DNA from: Clostridia bacterium
GTDB taxonomy: Bacteria > Bacillota > Clostridia > Christensenellales > Borkfalkiaceae
Length of the DNA stretch: 64,000 bases
Direction of reading: 5' to 3'
NCBI GenBank assembly: GCA_017505465.1
Contig: JAFVPE010000033.1
Coordinates: 58,951-122,950 of the forward strand
In this document: positions 8,179 through 17,513 of the stretch, piece by piece
Layout: the number at the start of each line of letters is the position of its first letter
Numbering within the stretch: the stretch's first letter is position 1
Translations under genes and position numbers: made by a program
The notes under the pieces: model-generated
Told to the model about the DNA's origin: nothing
The model's database searches: none
The model's input: only the letters and a program-made list of their open reading frames with translations

Positions 8179-10516
8179 TGTCGATATAATCCGCAGGGAA
8201 CCAACCTTGATAATCGTCGTCGTAAACGGGTTCGTCCAAAGGCGGGGGCGTAAAATCGTCCTCGATTGCAGGCACGAATTTTCTCGCCTTTTCGTCCTTT
8301 TTCGGGAGTACCTTATACGAGCATTCCTTGTTGCTGCACTTCACGCCGCTTCTGCCCATTTTTACAAGCGCACTTTGGCAATCGGGGCACTTATCCCCCG
8401 TGGGAATGTCCCAACTCATAAACTTACAGTCGGGATAGCCTGCGCAGCTATAATATACCTTGCCGCGCTTGGATTTTCTCACCGTCATCGCCGCACCGCA
8501 TTCGGGGCATTTGCCTGCGAGCTTGGGTACTTCGTCCGTGGGCATCGAAAGGGTGGAACGACAGTCGGGATAGCTAGGGCAAGCAAGGAACTTGCCGAAC
8601 TTACCGCTCTTGAATACCATGTTTTCACCGCATTTCGGGCAACGCACTGCGGACACTTCTTCCGCACTTTCGCTTAAAATATTTTGACATTCGGGATAGT
8701 TCGAGCAGGCGAGATACTTGCCGAATTTACCTATTCTGCGAATCATAAAATGACCGCACTTGCCGCAAACCTCGTCCGTGAGTTGGTCTCCGTAGTTAGA
8801 GGCCGCACGCAAATTCTTCTCAAAGCCGGGGTAGAAATCGCCGATGACGGAATGCCATACCACGCCCCCTTCTTCGATTTCGTCGAGTTTGGTTTCCATA
8901 TCCGCCGTAAAGCCGACGTCCATAACGTTCGTAAAGCAGGATACGAGCATATCTACAACGTCGTACGCAATCGGCGTAGGCACCATATACTTGCCGTCCT
9001 TCTTGACGTATTTTTGCATGAGCTTGGAAATAATCGTCGCATACGTAGAAGGTCTGCCAATCCCCTTTTCTTCCATCGTTTTAACGATGGACGCGTCGGT
9101 ATAGCGCATCGGGGGCTTCGTAAATTTTTGTTCCTTCTTCATTGAAACAAGGTCGAGAATATCCCCTTCCTTCAAGTCAGGCAGCAGCTTTTCACTGCTA
9201 ATTTCGTCATCGTCGTCCTTCTTCGCGCTCATATCTTGGTAAACCGCCGTGAAACCCTTGAAAAGCAACACCTTGCCGCTTGCCTTGAAAATATAGCCGC
9301 TATTGTCGATTTCCATTTGCATACTATTGTATTTTGCTTCCGACATTTGCGACGCCAAGAAACGCTCGTAAACGAGCTTATAGAGCGCATAGTGCTTTTT
9401 GTCAAGCAACGCCTTTGCCTTTGCGGGCGTCATCGAAAGATCGTTGGGACGAATCGCTTCGTGGGCGTCCTGCGCACCCTTTTTCGAGGCGTAGTAGTTG
9501 GGTTTTTCGGGCGCGTATTCTTCGCCGTAGGTCTTACGAATCAAGTCGAGCGCCTTTTCTTGCGCTTCCTTGGAAACGCGGACGGAGTCCGTTCTCATAT
9601 AGGTGATGAATGCGATATGGTCGCCGTTTTCCGTTTCGATACCTTCGTACAAATGCTGTGCAAGATTCATCGTTTCGGGCGCAGAAAAACCGAGCTTCGT
9701 CGACGCGTCCTGTTGCAAGGAGCTCGTCGTGAACGGCGCGGGCGCATGGGATTTCGCAACCGTCTTTTTTATCTTGGATACGGTAAATTTACCGTTTTTC
9801 AAAACGGAAAGAACCTTTTCCGTTTCCTCTGCGGAAGCAGGCTTATATTTCTTTGCCCCCTTCTTTTCAAGCATGGACTTAAAAGGAGCGTATTCCTTGC
9901 GCAAATCCTGCAATTCCGCCGTCAAATTCCAATATTCCTGCGGTTTGAAAGCGGCAATTTCCCTTTCTCTTTCCACAATCAAGCGGAGCGCAACCGACTG
10001 CACTCTACCGCCCGAAAGGGTGCGCTTCCCATTCCCGTTTTTGTCCTCTATCTTATGATTGAGCAACGTGGAAAGCTTATAACCCACCAATCTGTCAAGC
10101 ACACGGCGGGCTTGTTGTGCGTCCACCAAGCTATAATTGATTTGACGGGGCGTTTTCAAAGCCGCTTCAATCGCGCGTTGCGAAACTTCGTTAAATTCGA
10201 TACGGTTGAGCCCCGTTTCATCCAATCCGAGCACCGTTTGCAAATGCCACGCAATCGCTTCCCCTTCTCTATCAGGGTCGGTTGCGAGATAGACGCGGTC
10301 CGCTCTGCGCGTTGCGTCCGTCAAACGGCGAATGACGTCCTCTTTCCCTTCGGAATTGACGTATTTCGGCTCGAAATTGTTCTTAATATCAACGCCGAGC
10401 GTGTGTACGGGCAAATCGCGAATGTGGCCCGCGGAAGCATCCACACGATACTTGCCTTTGAGATACTTGGAGATTGTTTTCGCCTTGGAAGGCGACTCTA
10501 CGATAATTAAATCCAT
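8171..10516 (-). CDS. topA: DNA topoisomerase I
   Basis: 781-residue type IA topoisomerase that relaxes negative supercoils. The TOPRIM domain has E7 and the acidic triad region DPDREG (80-85). The catalytic tyrosine is Y306 in ITYMRTDSVRVS. The C-terminal 190 residues contain four tetra-cysteine zinc ribbons (CGKC/CSNYPEC, CPKC/CPSYPDC, CPEC/CAGYPDC, CPDC/CSNKEC), followed by an acidic tail. It overlaps trmFO by 8 nt and follows dprA by 36 nt in the usual dprA-topA-trmFO order. Confidence 0.97.
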   Translation of the reverse strand: MDLIIVESPSKAKTISKYLKGKYRVDASAGHIRDLPVHTLGVDIKNNFEPKYVNSEGKEDVIRRLTDATRRADRVYLATDPDREGEAIAWHLQTVLGLDETGLNRIEFNEVSQRAIEAALKTPRQINYSLVDAQQARRVLDRLVGYKLSTLLNHKIEDKNGNGKRTLSGGRVQSVALRLIVEREREIAAFKPQEYWNLTAELQDLRKEYAPFKSMLEKKGAKKYKPASAEETEKVLSVLKNGKFTVSKIKKTVAKSHAPAPFTTSSLQQDASTKLGFSAPETMNLAQHLYEGIETENGDHIAFITYMRTDSVRVSKEAQEKALDLIRKTYGEEYAPEKPNYYASKKGAQDAHEAIRPNDLSMTPAKAKALLDKKHYALYKLVYERFLASQMSEAKYNSMQMEIDNSGYIFKASGKVLLFKGFTAVYQDMSAKKDDDDEISSEKLLPDLKEGDILDLVSMKKEQKFTKPPMRYTDASIVKTMEEKGIGRPSTYATIISKLMQKYVKKDGKYMVPTPIAYDVVDMLVSCFTNVMDVGFTADMETKLDEIEEGGVVWHSVIGDFYPGFEKNLRAASNYGDQLTDEVCGKCGHFMIRRIGKFGKYLACSNYPECQNILSESAEEVSAVRCPKCGENMVFKSGKFGKFLACPSYPDCRSTLSMPTDEVPKLAGKCPECGAAMTVRKSKRGKVYYSCAGYPDCKFMSWDIPTGDKCPDCQSALVKMGRSGVKCSNKECSYKVLPKKDEKARKFVPAIEDDFTPPPLDEPVYDDDYQGWFPADYIDNE

Positions 10517-10552
10517 TCTATATTCCTTACATTACAATGATTTTTAACAAAT

Positions 10553-11428
10553 TTAGATTGTGGAATAGGTATTCCCACCAAGCGCGACGGTTAAACCTTT
10601 GACTTCCAACGAAGACAGCACCGCGCGGAGCTTGAATACGGGAATTCCCGTTTTTTGCGCCAAAAGACTTGCGTGCGTTTCGCCAAATTCTTTCAACGCT
10701 TGATACACCTTTTCTTCGTCCGCCGACATTGGGGGCAAAGCCTTTTCTGCCGTGAGTGTAATTTGCAGCCTTTCCGCAACGTCCTCGGCGTTTTCCACAA
10801 GGAATCCGCCCCTTTTAATCAAGCGGTTGCACCCCGCGCCCGAAGAAGAATTCGGGGGATAGGGAAACGCAAAGAGGGGTTTTTTGTATTCTTCGGCGTA
10901 TTTCGCCGTGATGAGCGCACCGCTCTTTTCCCCTGCGCCAAGCACGAGTACCCCGTCGCAAAGCAAGGCGAGCAGCTTATTCCTATATTCATAGGAAAAG
11001 GATCTAATGGGCGTATCGAAGGGATGCGGTGAAAGGAGCAAACCCCTTTTCGCTACCCTTTCAAGCAAGGGCAAATTCCCTTGCGGAAGGGCGGAAAACC
11101 CGCCTGCAAGCAGGCAAAGAAGGTTGCCGTTTTTCAAAGCGCCTTCGATTGCCGCCGTATCGCCGCCGTCCGCCGTACCCGTTGCGATAACGAGCTTTTG
11201 CGAGAGCGTTTGCGCAATATTTTCACCCAACTTTAAGGCGTTCATCGGCGTTCTGCGAGAACCGACGATTGCGAATTTCCGTTTTCTTAAAAGCTCGATA
11301 TTACCGAGCGCATACAAGCATTTCGGTGCATCGTCGAGTGTTTTCCACTCTGTGGGGTAAAACTCCGAGCCGAACGGAATTTCCGTCAAAAGGCTTTTCA
11401 ATTTTTCCGTTCCGTTATCGAGTAGCAT
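10553..11428 (-). CDS. dprA: DNA-processing protein DprA (Smf)
   Basis: 291-residue Rossmann-fold protein that loads RecA on incoming single-stranded DNA during transformation and may protect DNA in non-competent cells. The conserved segments AIVGSRRTPMNALKLG (about residues 53-68), a GGFSALPQGN loop and the GALITAKYA region are present, followed by a C-terminal winged-helix segment. It is shorter than typical DprA (about 360 aa) because the N-terminal SAM-like domain is reduced to about 45 residues. comM is 0.7 kb upstream on the same strand, so two competence-type genes are close together. The ribosome binding site AAGGAG is unusually far from the ATG (about 14 nt). Confidence 0.9.
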   Translation of the reverse strand: MLLDNGTEKLKSLLTEIPFGSEFYPTEWKTLDDAPKCLYALGNIELLRKRKFAIVGSRRTPMNALKLGENIAQTLSQKLVIATGTADGGDTAAIEGALKNGNLLCLLAGGFSALPQGNLPLLERVAKRGLLLSPHPFDTPIRSFSYEYRNKLLALLCDGVLVLGAGEKSGALITAKYAEEYKKPLFAFPYPPNSSSGAGCNRLIKRGGFLVENAEDVAERLQITLTAEKALPPMSADEEKVYQALKEFGETHASLLAQKTGIPVFKLRAVLSSLEVKGLTVALGGNTYSTI

Positions 11429-11513
11429 ATCGAGTAGTAACGAGCTCCTTTTTTATGCCGTATTTCACAGTATTTTTTTTATCAAAAAACGTACGTGGGA
11501 CAAAGCCTTTATT

Positions 11514-11795
11514 TTAACGCAAGACTCTTATCAGCAAAAGCACGAGCAGGGCGATTTGCCAAAGCAAGCCTAAGAGATTGACAAGATGAAAGTACCAATG
11601 CTTGGTTTTATGCCGAGCGGCAAACATAGCGAAATAACCGCCGATTGCGCCGCCAAAAAAGGAAAAACAAAGCAAGGTGGCTTCGGGAATACGCCATTCC
11701 CCCTTTTTCGCGCGTTTTTTATCCACGACGTAGAGAATGAGCGTTATGAGGGATATAACGGCAAGCGCCGCGGAATATGTGATGAGTAGTTTCAT
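11514..11795 (-). CDS. DUF1294 small membrane protein
   Basis: 93-residue protein with a transmembrane helix at residues 2-21, a basic loop (DKKRAKKGEWRIPE), the DUF1294 signature around the GGAIGGYFAMFAARHKTKHW stretch, and a C-terminal transmembrane helix. I chose the ATG at 11795 because the 26 upstream in-frame residues are encoded by a hairpin-string repeat and are basic and unconserved. No strong ribosome binding site precedes either ATG. Function unknown. It lies between comM and dprA on the same strand. Confidence 0.75.
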   Translation of the reverse strand: MKLLITYSAALAVISLITLILYVVDKKRAKKGEWRIPEATLLCFSFFGGAIGGYFAMFAARHKTKHWYFHLVNLLGLLWQIALLVLLLIRVLR

Positions 11796-11813
11796 AATAT
11801 TTCGTCGTTTTTT

Positions 11814-12077
11814 GGTGATTGACCGCTTTCGCAGTAATCCGCAACCTATCGGTTGCTTATATTTTGGTTTCATTTCGCCTAACGGCGATTGACCGCTTTG
11901 CGGTAGTGGCGCAAAACTGCGTTTTGCTTTTATTTGGGATATGGCTGACGCAACTTTCGTTGCGTAGATGCCTTACTACATAGAGTGCAAGCAAAGCTTG
12001 CTTACATGGGGCTTCTTTTTGTGGGGACTTCCGTCCCCTACACCCCTGACGAGAAACTGAGTTTCTCGACTTCCTGC
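11814..12077 (+). repeat. Hairpin-string repeat, copy A
   Basis: About 264 bp made almost entirely of consecutive short perfect hairpins with 3-5 nt loops. In order: GCAACC-tat-c-GGTTGC, CGCC/GGCG, CCGC-ttt-GCGG, GCAAAA-ctgcg-TTTTGC, GCAAC-tttc-GTTGC, GCAAGC-aaa-GCTTGC, GGGGAC-ttcc-GTCCCC and CGAGAAAC-tga-GTTTCTCG, ending ACTTCCTG. Most slots recur in the same order in copy C. The gap between comM and the DUF1294 gene (11796-12096) contains little else. Confidence 0.85.
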
Positions 12078-12096
12078 TTTGCGCAAGAGCATCTTG

Positions 12097-13632
12097 CTAA
12101 TCTAAATCGGATAATTCCGCGCCGTAGGTGCGATAGGAAATCGCTTCGTATAAGTGCTCGGGCGTGATGTTCTCGGAAAGCTCCAAATCCGCTATCGTGC
12201 GCGCTACCTTTAAAATACGCGAACGCGCTCGCGCGGATAAATGCAGCCGATCAAACGCCTCTCTTAATACGTCTTCACATTCCTTGTCTAACCGACAATA
12301 TTCACGGCTTTCCTTTTCGCCCATTTCTGCGTTCGAATTCACCTTGCTCCCTTCAAAACGCATTCTTTGTATCTTTCTCGCCGCGTCCGCACGCTCCTTT
12401 ACCACTGCGCTCGGTTCGCCTATCTCTTCCGATACGAGATCGTCGTATTCTACGCCGTCTACCTCTACTTGTATGTCAATTCTGTCCAATAAAGGGCCGG
12501 AAATTTTCGCCCTGTACTTGCGAATGTCGTTCGGCGTGCATACACATCTGCGCTTCTTGCTCCCAAAATTACCGCAAGGGCAAGGGTTCATACTCGCACA
12601 AAGCATAAACGACGCCGGGTACGTCACCGTTCCGCCCGATCTTGAAATGGTAATCACCCCGTCTTCCAAAGGTTGTCGGAGTGCTTCTAACGACGAACGC
12701 TTGTATTCGGGCAATTCGTCCAAAAACAACACGCCGCCGTGCGCAAGACTAATTTCGCCGGGATGTACCGTCTTATTTCCGCCGCCGCACAAAGAAACGG
12801 TGGTCGCCGTGTGGTGCGGACTGCGGAAGGGCCTTTCCGTGACGATCCCCTCTTCCCCAAGCGTCCCTGCCACCGAGTGTATTTTCGTGATTTCCAACGC
12901 TTCTTCAAACGTCATATCGGGAAGCACGGAAGGCAAGGAACGGGCAAGCATCGTTTTACCGCTGCCCGGAGGGCCTACGAACAATACGTTGTGCCCACCT
13001 GCAACCGCCACTTCCAACGCGCGTTTTGCAATTTCTTGTCCTTTTACAAAGGACAAATCGTACGAGCTTACCCTCTTAGCCGTTGCCGCCGTGAAAGACG
13101 ACGTCGGTACGGCTTGCATTGGCTTATTACCTGAAAGATGATCGACTACTTCTTTGAGATTTCTCGCCGCAAATACGGCTACACCGTCGATAAAGCCCCC
13201 TTCCTTACCATTGTCACAAGGAATAATAAATTTCTTAAAGCCTTTATCTCTCGCCGAAATAATCGAAGGCAAAACGCCCGAAACGGGGCGTAAATCGCCA
13301 TTCAAAGCAAGCTCGCCCAAAAAGATTGTATCGCTAACGTCCGCCACCAACGAGCCGTTCGCCAAAAGTAAACTAATCGCCACGGGCAAATCGAAAGACG
13401 AACCCTCTTTCTTCACGTATGCAGGAGCAAGATTGATGGTAATTTTATGGTTGGGAAATTCCAACGCACTATTTTTCACTGCGCTGCGAACACGCTCCTT
13501 GGATTCCTTCACCGCCGCGTCGGGTAAACCGACAAGCTCGTACGAAGGCAAGCCCTTGGATATATCCGCCTCCACTGTTACGCATACCCCTTCCAAACCG
13601 GAAAGCGCGTAACTTTGTACTCTTGCAATCAT
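12097..13632 (-). CDS. comM: ComM/YifB family AAA+ ATPase (Mg-chelatase-like)
   Basis: 511 residues from the ATG at 13632, chosen because it has a GGAG ribosome binding site 5 nt upstream and matches the family start MIARVQSYALSGLEG; a longer frame adds 20 unlikely residues. An N-terminal Lon-like domain carries the GLPDAAVKES signature. Walker A GPPGSGKT is at 220-227, and Walker B LFLDELPE follows. A cysteine cluster (CPCGNFG...CVC) lies near residue 365, and there is a C-terminal helical domain. In naturally competent bacteria ComM is a hexameric helicase that promotes branch migration during transformation; in most genomes its role is untested. Confidence 0.93.
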   Translation of the reverse strand: MIARVQSYALSGLEGVCVTVEADISKGLPSYELVGLPDAAVKESKERVRSAVKNSALEFPNHKITINLAPAYVKKEGSSFDLPVAISLLLANGSLVADVSDTIFLGELALNGDLRPVSGVLPSIISARDKGFKKFIIPCDNGKEGGFIDGVAVFAARNLKEVVDHLSGNKPMQAVPTSSFTAATAKRVSSYDLSFVKGQEIAKRALEVAVAGGHNVLFVGPPGSGKTMLARSLPSVLPDMTFEEALEITKIHSVAGTLGEEGIVTERPFRSPHHTATTVSLCGGGNKTVHPGEISLAHGGVLFLDELPEYKRSSLEALRQPLEDGVITISRSGGTVTYPASFMLCASMNPCPCGNFGSKKRRCVCTPNDIRKYRAKISGPLLDRIDIQVEVDGVEYDDLVSEEIGEPSAVVKERADAARKIQRMRFEGSKVNSNAEMGEKESREYCRLDKECEDVLREAFDRLHLSARARSRILKVARTIADLELSENITPEHLYEAISYRTYGAELSDLD

Positions 13633-13677
13633 AGCTCCTCCAACCCGACAAACGTCGGTTACTCCAAAAAGTGGAAA

Positions 13678-13706
13678 CGACGAAATCCGCACGCGCGGAT
13701 TTCGTC
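13678..13706 (-). terminator. Hairpin between the PMT-like gene and comM
   Basis: Perfect 12 bp stem GACGAAATCCGC/GCGGATTTCGTC with a 4-5 nt loop, starting 8 nt after the upstream stop codon. The downstream T tract is weak, so it may be a leaky terminator or attenuator. A second small hairpin (CCGAC/GTCGG) follows. Confidence 0.45.
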
Positions 13707-13713
13707 ATTCGTG

Positions 13714-15708
13714 TTATCTAAAATAGCCGTTGTTTACGAAAGTAGTCCAACCGAATACCTTTGCCTTTTCCGCCGCAATCACGATACCGTACATGCTCGG
13801 TACGCTCAATACGAACACCGTTGCCACCGCAACCACCACAAGGCAAATCACAACGTTCGAAACAAGCTTCTTCGTCTTGCAGCAACATTCGCAGTTTTCC
13901 AACATCGTAAGAGCCAAAGGAATGAATCCAAGGTACAACGTGTGGAAGCCAATCGCATACAAGGGGGAAGGATACGCTTTCAAGCCGCCTGCAATCATCG
14001 TTGCCGCCATACCGCCAAGAAGTACGAAGAAACCTCTGCGCAAGCGGAGCGCTTTCTTATCCGTATTCTTCTTCACGATATCGTATGCAACCTTTACCGT
14101 AACCGCCGCAAGAGAAACAAGGCTCAAGCAGGACGCCATCAAGTTGGGCGTTACGTTCCAAGCGAGATACTTGCCTGCCGCAACTCCGTCCACACCCGTG
14201 TAAACGGTAGCCGCTCTCCAAGGCAACCACCAAGCCCAAACGCTGCTCCAATTTGCCGACTTGTAAGGGCTAAATGCATTACTCAATGCGGAACCCTTCA
14301 CGCCGCGCCACAAGGTTACAATGAAGCCTTCGTCAACGCCGCCGTTCGCCTTGATTGCCGCCGTGTAGCAAAGAATTGCCGACACGATCATCAAAACAAT
14401 CGTTCCCATAAGGAAACCAAGCGCTGCGAAACCGTAGCTCAAACGGTTCTTTTCGTTATACTTTGCCGTAACGGCTTTCGCCGCCTTGTTCACGATAACC
14501 GTTTCACCTTCTTCCGTTTCCATTTCTTCTTCCTGCCCTTCCGTCTTTGCAAGCGCAAGCTCGTACGCAAGTTTTTGTCTTCTAATACCGAAACCGAAAA
14601 GCACGAGAATACCGATAACAGGAAAGATGGAAAGAATATCCATTGCCAAAGCGAACGCCGCCGCAAGCCCCGAAACAAGGATATTCATCGCGCCCTTCAC
14701 GGGTGCGTTTGAAGAAATGCCCTTTGCGAAGAAACGGTACATGAAATACGCGCTCATTACAAGTGCCGCCGCCACCATTACGTAAGGCGCGCCCAATCTG
14801 CCAAGCGTCGTTGCCATGCCGCCAAGGCACAACACGATAGCGAATACGAGAGAAACCTTATCGTTTTTCGTAAGTTGGCGAACCAACAAATACGCAAACA
14901 CCACAAGCGCACACGTCGCAAGGAACGCAGGCAAGCGAAGCGCAAACGGGCTGCTACCGAACATCGCAACCGTAGGCACGAAAAGCACCGTTGCGAGATA
15001 GTTAAAATTCTTATTGAGATGATAATCGCCGTCCGATTCGATTACCTTGCCGCCAAGCACGTTCTCAACCGACGACAAATAATAGCTTTCTTCGGGGGTG
15101 AATCTATAATACGCACCTTCGCTCAAATCGAAGGAATCCTGCGCGTCGAACGCCGCAGCCAAAGCTTTCTTGTCTTCCATACCGTCCGTCAAATTATCGT
15201 GCGTGTAAGCGGAAAGCTTGATTTGTTCGCCCTTCGTGTTCAAGCAAACGATTTCGTTAAGCTCAATATCCGCGGAGGCGCTAATACCAATCGTCTTATA
15301 CGCCTTGTCCAATTTGGTTGCAACGGGCACCCAATTATAGTTTGCGTTGTCCATGCTCCCCTTTTGATCGTTCGCAAAGTTTGCAATCGTGATCGTCTTC
15401 TTGCCTGTTGCGGGCCAAGTGGTCGTCGTAGTACCGGAAGGCGCCGAGCTTGTTGCTGCCTTCATACTAACCGTAATATCCTTTTCCGCGTCCGTGTAAA
15501 TCGTACCGACGTTTACGTATACACCGTCAAGTTTTTCGTTGCTCGCTAAGCTCAAGCTATAATAAGCAACGTTTCCTTTCTCTACGAATACGGAATCCCC
15601 CGCATCCTTTACCGAACCGAGCGTAAACATTCCCGCCGTAAAAAACGCAACGAGAATTGCAATAAACGCCCAAGTATACGCCGTGATTTTTTTCAAAGCG
15701 TTTTTCAT
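13714..15708 (-). CDS. Polytopic membrane glycosyltransferase, PMT/ArnT-like (GT39-like)
   Basis: 664 residues. One N-terminal membrane helix (residues 9-31) is followed by an exoplasmic segment of about 175 residues, then roughly ten membrane helices. The stretch FTPEESYYLSSVENVLGG (204-220) corresponds to the acidic first loop of dolichyl-phosphate-mannose-type transferases, and NYLATVLFVPTVAMFGSSPF with RLPAFL resembles the PMT second loop. These enzymes transfer sugars from lipid carriers to exported proteins or lipids. The exoplasmic domain between helix 1 and the catalytic loop looks like a beta sandwich and is unusual. A Glu-rich cytoplasmic loop occurs near residue 395. GGAG ribosome binding site 4 nt before the ATG. 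Exact substrate unknown. Confidence 0.6.
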   Translation of the reverse strand: MKNALKKITAYTWAFIAILVAFFTAGMFTLGSVKDAGDSVFVEKGNVAYYSLSLASNEKLDGVYVNVGTIYTDAEKDITVSMKAATSSAPSGTTTTTWPATGKKTITIANFANDQKGSMDNANYNWVPVATKLDKAYKTIGISASADIELNEIVCLNTKGEQIKLSAYTHDNLTDGMEDKKALAAAFDAQDSFDLSEGAYYRFTPEESYYLSSVENVLGGKVIESDGDYHLNKNFNYLATVLFVPTVAMFGSSPFALRLPAFLATCALVVFAYLLVRQLTKNDKVSLVFAIVLCLGGMATTLGRLGAPYVMVAAALVMSAYFMYRFFAKGISSNAPVKGAMNILVSGLAAAFALAMDILSIFPVIGILVLFGFGIRRQKLAYELALAKTEGQEEEMETEEGETVIVNKAAKAVTAKYNEKNRLSYGFAALGFLMGTIVLMIVSAILCYTAAIKANGGVDEGFIVTLWRGVKGSALSNAFSPYKSANWSSVWAWWLPWRAATVYTGVDGVAAGKYLAWNVTPNLMASCLSLVSLAAVTVKVAYDIVKKNTDKKALRLRRGFFVLLGGMAATMIAGGLKAYPSPLYAIGFHTLYLGFIPLALTMLENCECCCKTKKLVSNVVICLVVVAVATVFVLSVPSMYGIVIAAEKAKVFGWTTFVNNGYFR

Positions 15709-15901
15709 AATACTCCTTTCGGGATACCTTTTTTAATTAAAAAAGGCAAAAATCCCTTCCTTATATATTCCTGCACTCTATTGTAACATGAAAGGACGGT
15801 AAAAGTAAACCGAATTTCATAGGAATTTTTCGGTTTTTACATAAAAAATAAGTCCGTCCCTGACTTTGGACAGACTCATTTCTCTTGGATTTTCCAAATG
15901 C

Positions 15902-16246
15902 TTAAATTCTTTCCTTAACTTTTGCAGCTTTACCGGTACGACCGCGCAGATAATAAAGTTTCGCTCTTCTAACTTTACCCTTTCTTACAACCGTAACGCT
16001 TGCAATTTTCGGGGAGTGAAGAGGATACGTTTTTTCTACGCCTACGCCATAAGAGATATGACGAACGGTGAAAGTTTCGGAAATGCCGCCGTTTCTCTTT
16101 GCGATTACGACGCCTTCGAAGTTCTGAACACGTTCTTTACCACCTTCGATGATTTTGTAACCGACTTTAATCGTGTCACCTACTTCGAATGCGGGAACTT
16201 CGGATTTCATGCTTTCAGCGTTGATAGCTTCGATAATTCCTTTCAT
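15902..16246 (-). CDS. rplS: Ribosomal protein L19
   Basis: 114 residues, the normal size, starting at an ATG 9 nt after a GGAGG site (16246). A longer in-frame extension would translate the structured leader and is not credible. Conserved features are the [19 protein letters not shown] core and the basic C-terminus [20 protein letters not shown]19 sits at the 30S-50S interface. Unlike many Bacillota, trmD and rimM are not adjacent: rimM is 13 kb away. Confidence 0.96.
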   Translation of the reverse strand: MKGIIEAINAESMKSEVPAFEVGDTIKVGYKIIEGGKERVQNFEGVVIAKRNGGISETFTVRHISYGVGVEKTYPLHSPKIASVTVVRKGKVRRAKLYYLRGRTGKAAKVKERI

Positions 16247-16340
16247 TTTGACTTTACCTCCGTTATTTACGAAACGTTCATAACCCGCTGCGTGATTCCT
16301 CATCACGCCCAATAAAAAGGCAGCGGAACGCTCGAAGTCG
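16247..16340 (-). promoter_or_regulatory. rplS 5' leader, probable L19 autoregulatory structure
   Basis: A 94 nt leader between the predicted start point and the rplS ribosome binding site. It contains GCGTGAT-gagg-ATCACGC nested inside a CCGCTGC/GCAGCGG pairing, with a further CGTTC/GAACG closure. L19 leaders are known in Bacillota. I base the call on position and structure, not on a covariance-model match. Confidence 0.5.
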
Positions 16341-16346
16341 ACAATC

Positions 16347-16375
16347 ATTATATACGATTTTCAAAGTAAACGCAA
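16347..16375 (-). promoter_or_regulatory. rplS promoter
   Basis: TTGCGT, 17 bp, TATAAT on the minus strand. The same -35 variant (TTGCGT) is used by the rpsB promoter. Confidence 0.75.
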
Positions 16376-16404
16376 GCATTTTTGCGTCCTTTTTACGAAT
16401 TTTT

Positions 16405-17493
16405 TTACAAAATTACGGACAATACACAGTAAACGTAGTACCCTACCGCGCCAACCGTCAAAATAATACCGTTCCAACGGCGAAGCTTATGCCCGGGCAG
16501 GTATACGAACAACGCAAGGAGCGCCGCCGCACCAAGCGCAATGATACTATCCACAAGGAAGGACGTTCCCGCTACGTCATTCGCAAACGGCAAGGGAAAT
16601 ATAACTGCCGACAAACCTGCGACCATAAGTATGTTGAAAATATTGCTGCCAATGATGTTTCCGACGGCAATATCCGTTTCCCCTTTCTTGGCTGCAACCG
16701 CAGACGTAATAAGCTCGGGAAGAGAAGTACCGATTGCAACGATAGTGAGCCCCACGATATTTTCGGGAATACCGATTTCGTACGCCGCCATTTTCGCGCC
16801 CTCTACCGCAAGCATAGAGCCGACTACGACGATGCCGATACCGACAACCGTCAAAACGAGCAAGAACCAAAGCTTACCCTTCATTTTTTCATACCAAGCG
16901 TCGAACTTACTCTGCTTTTTCGTCCCTTCTTCCGCTTCGGCTTCCGCAACCACTTCGTGGTCGTTCAACTCGGACATGCCCCCTTCCTTTTTGCGTTGAC
17001 GGAGCGCATTCCAAATCAAAAACGCCGTATATGCGATGAGAAGAGCTACCATAATCAAGCCTTCCCACCATACGATTTCTTTTCCCGTCACACCAAACAC
17101 GATAATCAATACGGACGCCACTAAAAGTACGGGCATATCGATTTTCAAGGTATCCTTTTGTACGGGCAAGGTCGCAATGACAGACGACAAGCCCAAAATA
17201 AGTAAAATATTGCAAATGTTACTGCCTACGACGTTCCCAATAGAGATATCCGTACTGCCGCTTGCCGCCGAAGAAACGGACGTTGCAAGCTCGGGTGCAC
17301 TCGTACCGAACGCCACGACGGTAAGACCGATAACGAGCGCAGGAATACGCATTTTCGCCGCTACGCCTGCCGCGCCGTCTACAAACCAATCCGCGCCCTT
17401 AATCAAGAGCACGAACCCGACCACTAGCAATACAACGCCGATAATGATGGTCGCCCACCCCGGCGTATGCTTTGCAATAAAGCTCAAATCCAT
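16405..17493 (-). CDS. CaCA-family cation antiporter (YrbG-like), Mn-riboswitch controlled
   Basis: 362-residue inner-membrane exchanger with the two inverted alpha repeats of the Ca2+/cation antiporter family: GTSAPELATS plus GNVVGSNICN in the first half, GTSLPELITS plus GNIIGSNIFN in the second. An acidic cytoplasmic loop of about 35 residues separates the halves. The start at 17493 is fixed by a GGAGGT site 7 nt upstream, which lies inside the longer frame's first codons. Such proteins are usually annotated as Na+/Ca2+ exchangers. Here the upstream yybP-ykoY element and the divergent CDF pump with Mn-type ligands suggest manganese efflux (inference). Confidence 0.88.
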   Translation of the reverse strand: MDLSFIAKHTPGWATIIIGVVLLVVGFVLLIKGADWFVDGAAGVAAKMRIPALVIGLTVVAFGTSAPELATSVSSAASGSTDISIGNVVGSNICNILLILGLSSVIATLPVQKDTLKIDMPVLLVASVLIIVFGVTGKEIVWWEGLIMVALLIAYTAFLIWNALRQRKKEGGMSELNDHEVVAEAEAEEGTKKQSKFDAWYEKMKGKLWFLLVLTVVGIGIVVVGSMLAVEGAKMAAYEIGIPENIVGLTIVAIGTSLPELITSAVAAKKGETDIAVGNIIGSNIFNILMVAGLSAVIFPLPFANDVAGTSFLVDSIIALGAAALLALFVYLPGHKLRRWNGIILTVGAVGYYVYCVLSVIL

Positions 17494-17513
17494 AGTAAAT
17501 ACCTCCATAATTG

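Noticed and set aside
9236..10510. 424-codon frame antisense to topA, and 410 codons antisense to hslU (4961-6193)
   Set aside because: Same kind of shadow; the sense genes have all catalytic motifs.
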